NCBI RefSeq assembly: GCF_040796495.1
Contig: NZ_JBFNQN010000004.1
Location: 248,001-312,000, forward strand
Reading direction: 5' to 3'
Length of the DNA stretch: 64,000 nt
From: Kineococcus endophyticus
GTDB lineage: Bacteria > Actinomycetota > Actinomycetes > Actinomycetales > Kineococcaceae
Shown: positions 60,285 through 64,000 of the stretch, one piece after another
Numbering within the stretch: the stretch's first letter is position 1
How the letters are laid out: each line of letters starts with the position of its first letter
Program-made: the position numbers and the translations under genes
The notes under the pieces: generated by a model
Told to the model about the DNA's origin: nothing
What the model saw: the letters and a program-made list of their open reading frames with translations, nothing else
Database searches by the model: none

Positions 60285-61381
60285 CCCGGCTCGTGCTCGT
60301 CGGGGCCGGCGGGATGGGCCGGGCCTGGCTCGGCACCATCCTGCGCAACCCCGACGCCGAGCTCGCCGGCGTCGTCGACCTCGACCTCGACGTCGCCCGC
60401 GCGGCGCTGGCAGAGGTGGAGGGCCAGATCGATGGTGTCGTCGCCGCGGACGTCGCCGTCGGGCAGGACGTCGTCGAGGTCGCCCGGCGCACGGGTGCCG
60501 ACGCCGTCGTCAACGTCACCGTCCCGCAGGCCCACCACCCCGTGACGACCGCGGCGCTGTTCGCCGGGTTCCCCGTCCTGGGCGAGAAGCCCGTCGCCTC
60601 GACCGTGGCGCAGGCCCTCTCCCTCGTCGCCGCCTCGGAGGTGAGCGGACAGCCGTTCCTCGTCTCGCAGTCGCGCCGGTACAACCCGCACGTGGAGGAG
60701 TTCCGCGCGCAGGCCGCCGTGCTGGGCGACCTGGGGGCGTTGTCGACGGAGTTCTTCAAGGCCCCGCACTTCGGCGGGTTCCGCGAGGAGATGGCCCAGC
60801 CGCTGCTCGTGGACATGGCCATCCACCAGTTCGACCTCGCGCGGTACCTGCTCGACGCCGAACCGGTGTCGGTGTACTGCGAGTCCTTCAACCCGCCGTG
60901 GTCCTGGTACTCCGGGGACGCCAACGCCGCCGCCGTGTTCGAGATGTCCAGCGGCGCGCGGTACTCGTTCACCGGGTCCTGGTGCGCGCCGGGCGTCGAG
61001 ACGTCGTGGAACGGCTCGTGGCGGCTGTCCGGCGCGAACGGGTCCGCCGTCTGGAACGGCGACGACCGTCCGGTGCTGGACGCCGACGGCGAGCCGGGGG
61101 AGTTCAGCGACCCCGGCCAGGAGATCGCCGGCTCGCTCGCGGCGTTCGTCGCGTTCCTCACCCGCGGGGCGGCGTTCTCCGGCGAGGTGCACGACAACGT
61201 CCTGAGCCTGGCGATGGTCGAGGCCGCGGTGGAGTCGGCCGGTTCCGGGGCGCGCGTCCAGCTGGACGACGTGCTGGACCGCGCCTACGCCCGGGCCCTG
61301 GCCGACGAACAGCGCGAGGACGTCGCGACGGCCCTCAAGGGCTGGTCGTCGGTGCGCACCGCCCTGTCCGGCGGTCGCTGA
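60281..61381 (+). CDS. Gfo/Idh/MocA-family oxidoreductase (ThuB-like)
   Basis: 366 residues from GTG 60281, with AGGAG eight bases upstream and 4-nt overlap with the ThuA-like gene. NAD(P)-binding [14 protein letters not shown], the GEKPVAS motif with catalytic Lys, and the His in [14 protein letters not shown]. It should oxidise or reduce a sugar C3 or C2 position. Together with ThuA it completes a sugar-oxidation operon downstream of the ABC importer. Confidence 0.93.
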   Translation: MTRLVLVGAGGMGRAWLGTILRNPDAELAGVVDLDLDVARAALAEVEGQIDGVVAADVAVGQDVVEVARRTGADAVVNVTVPQAHHPVTTAALFAGFPVLGEKPVASTVAQALSLVAASEVSGQPFLVSQSRRYNPHVEEFRAQAAVLGDLGALSTEFFKAPHFGGFREEMAQPLLVDMAIHQFDLARYLLDAEPVSVYCESFNPPWSWYSGDANAAAVFEMSSGARYSFTGSWCAPGVETSWNGSWRLSGANGSAVWNGDDRPVLDADGEPGEFSDPGQEIAGSLAAFVAFLTRGAAFSGEVHDNVLSLAMVEAAVESAGSGARVQLDDVLDRAYARALADEQREDVATALKGWSSVRTALSGGR

Positions 61382-61534
61382 CCGGGTCCGCCGACCGGCG
61401 GGCGCAACGGGGTGGGTCGTGGGTACGGTGGCGACGGTCGAACCCACGGCCGCCCCGCTCTCCGGAGGTGTCGCCGTGGCCTGCCCACCCGTGCCGTCAC
61501 GCGTCCTCCCCCGGCTCGTCCTCGCGGCACGACC

Positions 61535-61816
61535 GTGAAGACGGCGGCGAGCGGCAGCTGGGTCCCCGACGAGGGGGGCAGCCGGCTGCCCGCGGGCGAG
61601 GCCCACGCGTGGGAACCCGGGCGGAACGCGACGGTGTGCGGGGTTCCGCTGCACCGCGCGGGGTTGGCCCGGTTCCCGCACGTGGAGTTCTCCGACCTCG
61701 ACGCGCTCACCGGTGGCAGCGGCGACCGGGTCCGGTGGGCGTGCCCCCGCTGCCTCGCCGCCACGGGCGGCCGGCGGGCCGGGCGGCGGTGGGCGCGCAC
61801 CGACCCCCGACCGTGA
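61535..61816 (+). CDS. Small conserved actinobacterial protein with CxxC
   Basis: 93 residues from GTG 61535; no good ribosome site. Conserved-looking patterns: HAWEPGRNATVCGVPLHRAGLARFP-type segment (61600-61680), FPHVEF, and WACPRCLAATG. Similar short proteins with a C-G-x-P-L and a CPxC motif are common in actinobacteria without known role; zinc binding by the cysteines is possible. It follows the sugar operon by 153 bp. Confidence 0.6.
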   Translation: MKTAASGSWVPDEGGSRLPAGEAHAWEPGRNATVCGVPLHRAGLARFPHVEFSDLDALTGGSGDRVRWACPRCLAATGGRRAGRRWARTDPRP

Positions 61817-61853
61817 CCGGAGCCGTGAGGGAGCCCCGGGTGACGGCGGTGCG

Positions 61854-62375
61854 TCAGGCCGGGACCTTCGAGCTGTGGTGGGAGGAGATGAGCCACCGGC
61901 CGTCGGGCTGCTGGGAGTAGACGTACGTGAACCGGGCCGGGACCACCGACTGCTGCCCCGTCGCGGGGTCGGTGACGGTGAAGTCGTACAGGCCCGTGTG
62001 GGTCGCCAGGCCGGGCCGCTCGACGGCGATGTACGACTCGGTGATCTCGCCCTGCGGACGGTTCGGCAGGAACGTGTCCGCGAAGTAGCCGCGGATCTCC
62101 TCCGGGGTGTCCTTGACGTCGCCGGACAACGTGGACAGGAGCACGGCGTCGGGGGCGTAGAGGTCCGCGACCTGCTGCGCGTCGCCCGTCGCGAGCGCCG
62201 CGTTCCAGCTCGTGAACAGGTCGGTCACCTCGGCGTCGGTGAGCTGGACCGGGCTGGCCGGGCCGCTGCTCGGTGCGGCCGCGGGGCCCTGACCGGCCAC
62301 CGCGGCACCCCCGCACGCGGTGGTGACGAGGGCGACGCCGGCCAGCAGGGGGACGAGGACGGTTCGGGTGCGCAC
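61854..62375 (-). CDS. SnoaL/NTF2-like lipoprotein (DUF4440 / SgcJ type)
   Basis: 173 residues from GTG 62375, with GAGAGGA upstream. Lipobox LVTTAC at about residue 21. The mature domain has the NTF2-like alpha/beta cone: LTDAEVTDLFTSWNAALATG, VADLYAPDAVLLST, IRGYFADTFLP, and the C-terminal strands ARFTYVYSQQPDGRWLI, SSHHSSK. Family members are ligand binders or association modules. Role unknown. Confidence 0.88.
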   Translation of the reverse strand: MRTRTVLVPLLAGVALVTTACGGAAVAGQGPAAAPSSGPASPVQLTDAEVTDLFTSWNAALATGDAQQVADLYAPDAVLLSTLSGDVKDTPEEIRGYFADTFLPNRPQGEITESYIAVERPGLATHTGLYDFTVTDPATGQQSVVPARFTYVYSQQPDGRWLISSHHSSKVPA

Positions 62376-62487
62376 GTCGGGGTTCCTCTCGGTCGGTGCG
62401 GCGGTGTCCGCCGCGGCGTGCCACCACCCTCCCGAGCCGCCCGGCAACGGCCGGCCAACGTCCCGGCAGGAGAACGGCAAGCCTTGG

Positions 62488-63882
62488 TCAACCCTCCGGT
62501 CGACCGGCTCCTGCACCCGCCCCCGGCCAGCGCAGGACGACGGACAGCCCGCCGCCGGGGGCCGTGGTGAGGTCGACGGACCCGCCGTCGTGCTCGACGA
62601 GCCGCCGCACGACGGCCAGGCCCAGCCCGCTGCCGTGCCGCCGCCCGGGGGCCTGCCAGAAGCGGTCGAAGGCCCGGGCGCGTTCTGGCGCCGGCAGCCC
62701 GGGACCCTCGTCGTCGACGCGCAGCTCGACGTCCCCGTCGCGGCGGCGCGCCGACAGCGTGATGCGGGACCCGCGGGGGGAGACCGACACCGCGTTGTCG
62801 AGGACGTTGTCCAGGACCTGCTCGACCGTCCCGGGCGTGGCCGCGACCGGACCCGGCAGCGCGTCGGGGCGGTCGACGTGCAGCAGCAGCCCCGCGTCGT
62901 CGGCCGCCGCGCGCCAGGACGCGACCCGGCCGCGCACGACGGCGGCGAGGTCCACCCCGACCGGGGCGGTGGCGCCGGACTCGGCCCGGGCGAGGGTGAG
63001 CAGCGAGCCCACGAGGCCGCTCATCCGCGCCAGCTCGGCGTCCACCCCGTCGAACCCCTCGTCCAGCGCCTCCACGAGGGACGGGTCGGAGGCACTGTCC
63101 CGCACCGACTCCCGCAGGTTGTCGACCTGCAGGCGCAGCGCCGTGAGCGGCGTCCGGAGCTGGTGGGAGGCGTCGGCCGTGAAGGCCCGCTGGGAGTCCA
63201 GCAGGGCGCTCGTCCGGGCGGCGCCGTCGTTGAGGGTCCGAGCCAGGGTGGCGATCTCCGGCGGGCCCCCGACGGGCGCCCGGGCGCTGAGGTCGCCGCG
63301 CCCGTGCCGCGCCGCCACCGCCTCCAGGCGGCGCAGCGGACGCACCAGGGTCCCGGCCAGCAGCACCGCCAGACCGCCGGCGAGGACGAGCACCGCCCCG
63401 CCGACGCCGAGGCGGAAGACCCAGATGTCCCGGATGCGGCGTTCCACGTCGTCGGCGGGGGCCACGACCTGCACGACCGCGACGACGCGGCCGTCCTGCA
63501 CGGCCGGGACGACGACGGAGACGGCGCGCCGGCCGGGGACGTCGGGGTCGAGGTCGGCCGCCGCACCCCAGCGCGGGGAGGTGGTGCGCCCGGCGAACGC
63601 CGCCTGCACCTGCGCGTCGGCGCGGTCCCGGTCGGCGGCCTGCACGAGGCGGACGACGGAGCCGGTGGCCTGCCGGAAGTCGCGGGTCCGGTCGGTGACC
63701 GCCGTGGCCGCCGCCGCGTCGGTGCGCAGCGTCAACGGCACGAACAGCCGGGCCTCGCGCTCGGCGGTCTCCTCCAGCGTCTGCCGCAGCAGGGACGCCG
63801 AACTGGCCGCCACCGGCACGGTGAACAGGACCAGCGCCACGGCGACGAGCACGAGGTAGCTCGCGACGAGGCGCCGCCTCAC
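62488..63882 (-). CDS. Sensor histidine kinase
   Basis: 464 residues from GTG 63882, overlapping the response-regulator stop (GTGA). Two membrane helices (about 5-30 and 155-180) flank an outer sensor domain; then HAMP (LVRPLRRLEAV), HisKA with SHQLRTPLTAL (phosphorylated His), and HATPase_c with NVLDNAVSVSPRG, DEGPGLP and GSGLGLAVVRRL. It autophosphorylates and passes the phosphate to the upstream regulator. Signal unknown; extracytoplasmic domain about 120 residues. Confidence 0.93.
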   Translation of the reverse strand: MRRRLVASYLVLVAVALVLFTVPVAASSASLLRQTLEETAEREARLFVPLTLRTDAAAATAVTDRTRDFRQATGSVVRLVQAADRDRADAQVQAAFAGRTTSPRWGAAADLDPDVPGRRAVSVVVPAVQDGRVVAVVQVVAPADDVERRIRDIWVFRLGVGGAVLVLAGGLAVLLAGTLVRPLRRLEAVAARHGRGDLSARAPVGGPPEIATLARTLNDGAARTSALLDSQRAFTADASHQLRTPLTALRLQVDNLRESVRDSASDPSLVEALDEGFDGVDAELARMSGLVGSLLTLARAESGATAPVGVDLAAVVRGRVASWRAAADDAGLLLHVDRPDALPGPVAATPGTVEQVLDNVLDNAVSVSPRGSRITLSARRRDGDVELRVDDEGPGLPAPERARAFDRFWQAPGRRHGSGLGLAVVRRLVEHDGGSVDLTTAPGGGLSVVLRWPGAGAGAGRPEG

Positions 63883-64000
63883 CCGGCCACCGCCTCGAGC
63901 CGGAACCCCACCCCGCGCACCGTCTGCACCTCCACGACCCCGGACAGCTTGCGGCGCAACGACCCCACGTGGACGTCGAGGGTGCGGCCGGACCCGTGGA
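63879..64000 (-). CDS. OmpR-family response regulator, C-terminal part (truncated by the window edge)
   Basis: The last 40 residues of a winged-helix DNA-binding domain are visible: GRTLDVHVGSLRRKL and VEVQTVRGVGFRLEAVAG before the stop. This is the recognition-helix and wing region of OmpR/PhoB regulators. The gene continues past the right edge. Cognate of the histidine kinase, with which it overlaps by 4 nt. Confidence 0.9.
   Translation of the reverse strand, partial: HGSGRTLDVHVGSLRRKLSGVVEVQTVRGVGFRLEAVAG

Overview
The window is chromosomal DNA from a very GC-rich actinobacterium. GTG starts, third-position G/C bias, SigA-type TANNNT -10 boxes lying directly on start codons, cell-wall-binding type-2 repeats, LGFP repeats, and EthA/EthR and SpoIIE/RsbW-type families all point there. 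The density of cyclic-di-GMP enzymes and the surface proteins suggest a Kineococcus-like member of the Kineosporiaceae; the genus is an inference. I see no rRNA, tRNA, CRISPR array, transposase or phage gene, and one gene runs off the right edge.

Layout. 1-9 kb: a secreted cell-wall-binding protein, a Tat-exported ferritin-like protein, a GAF/PP2C/HATPase phosphatase, a second diiron ferritin-like protein, then a membrane molybdopterin oxidoreductase with a fasciclin lipoprotein. 9-15 kb: a PAS protein and a partly eroded signalling cluster (61-aa EAL fragment, anti-sigma-type HATPase, half of a STAS domain, GAF-PAS-PAS-GAF-PP2C phosphatase). 15-26.5 kb: two gene pairs, each a membrane diguanylate cyclase overlapping a secreted NHL/Ig surface protein by 4 nt, flanking an ethA-ethR locus whose operon continues with an alpha/beta hydrolase and a zinc alcohol dehydrogenase. 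26.5-37 kb: an orphan Phd-like antitoxin behind a leaderless 34-codon frame, an MHS-type transporter, a glutathionyl-hydroquinone-reductase-like enzyme, a GGDEF-EAL protein, another PP2C/HATPase protein and two TetR-controlled redox units. 37-48.7 kb: an EAL-DICT-LOV-GGDEF photoreceptor, a ROK kinase, a secreted LGFP metalloprotease, a 34-bp perfect hairpin, a glycosyltransferase, small envelope proteins and a cation diffusion facilitator. 48.7-64 kb: GGDEF-EAL and GGDEF proteins, assorted enzymes, a subtilase, a sugar ABC/ThuA/Gfo-Idh operon with paired LacI-like operators, and a two-component system.

How the genes work together. Six complete GGDEF proteins (three with EAL) plus one EAL fragment in 64 kb make cyclic-di-GMP the dominant theme, with light (LOV) and several membrane sensors as inputs and the co-transcribed NHL/Ig proteins as candidate surface outputs. 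Three PP2C phosphatases and separate or fused RsbW-type ATPases form a second, stress-type partner-switching layer. EthA, hydrolase and alcohol dehydrogenase together give an alcohol-to-ketone-to-ester-to-acid route under EthR. The sugar operon couples uptake to ThuA-type and Gfo/Idh/MocA enzymes; no ABC ATPase is encoded, so a shared one is presumably used.
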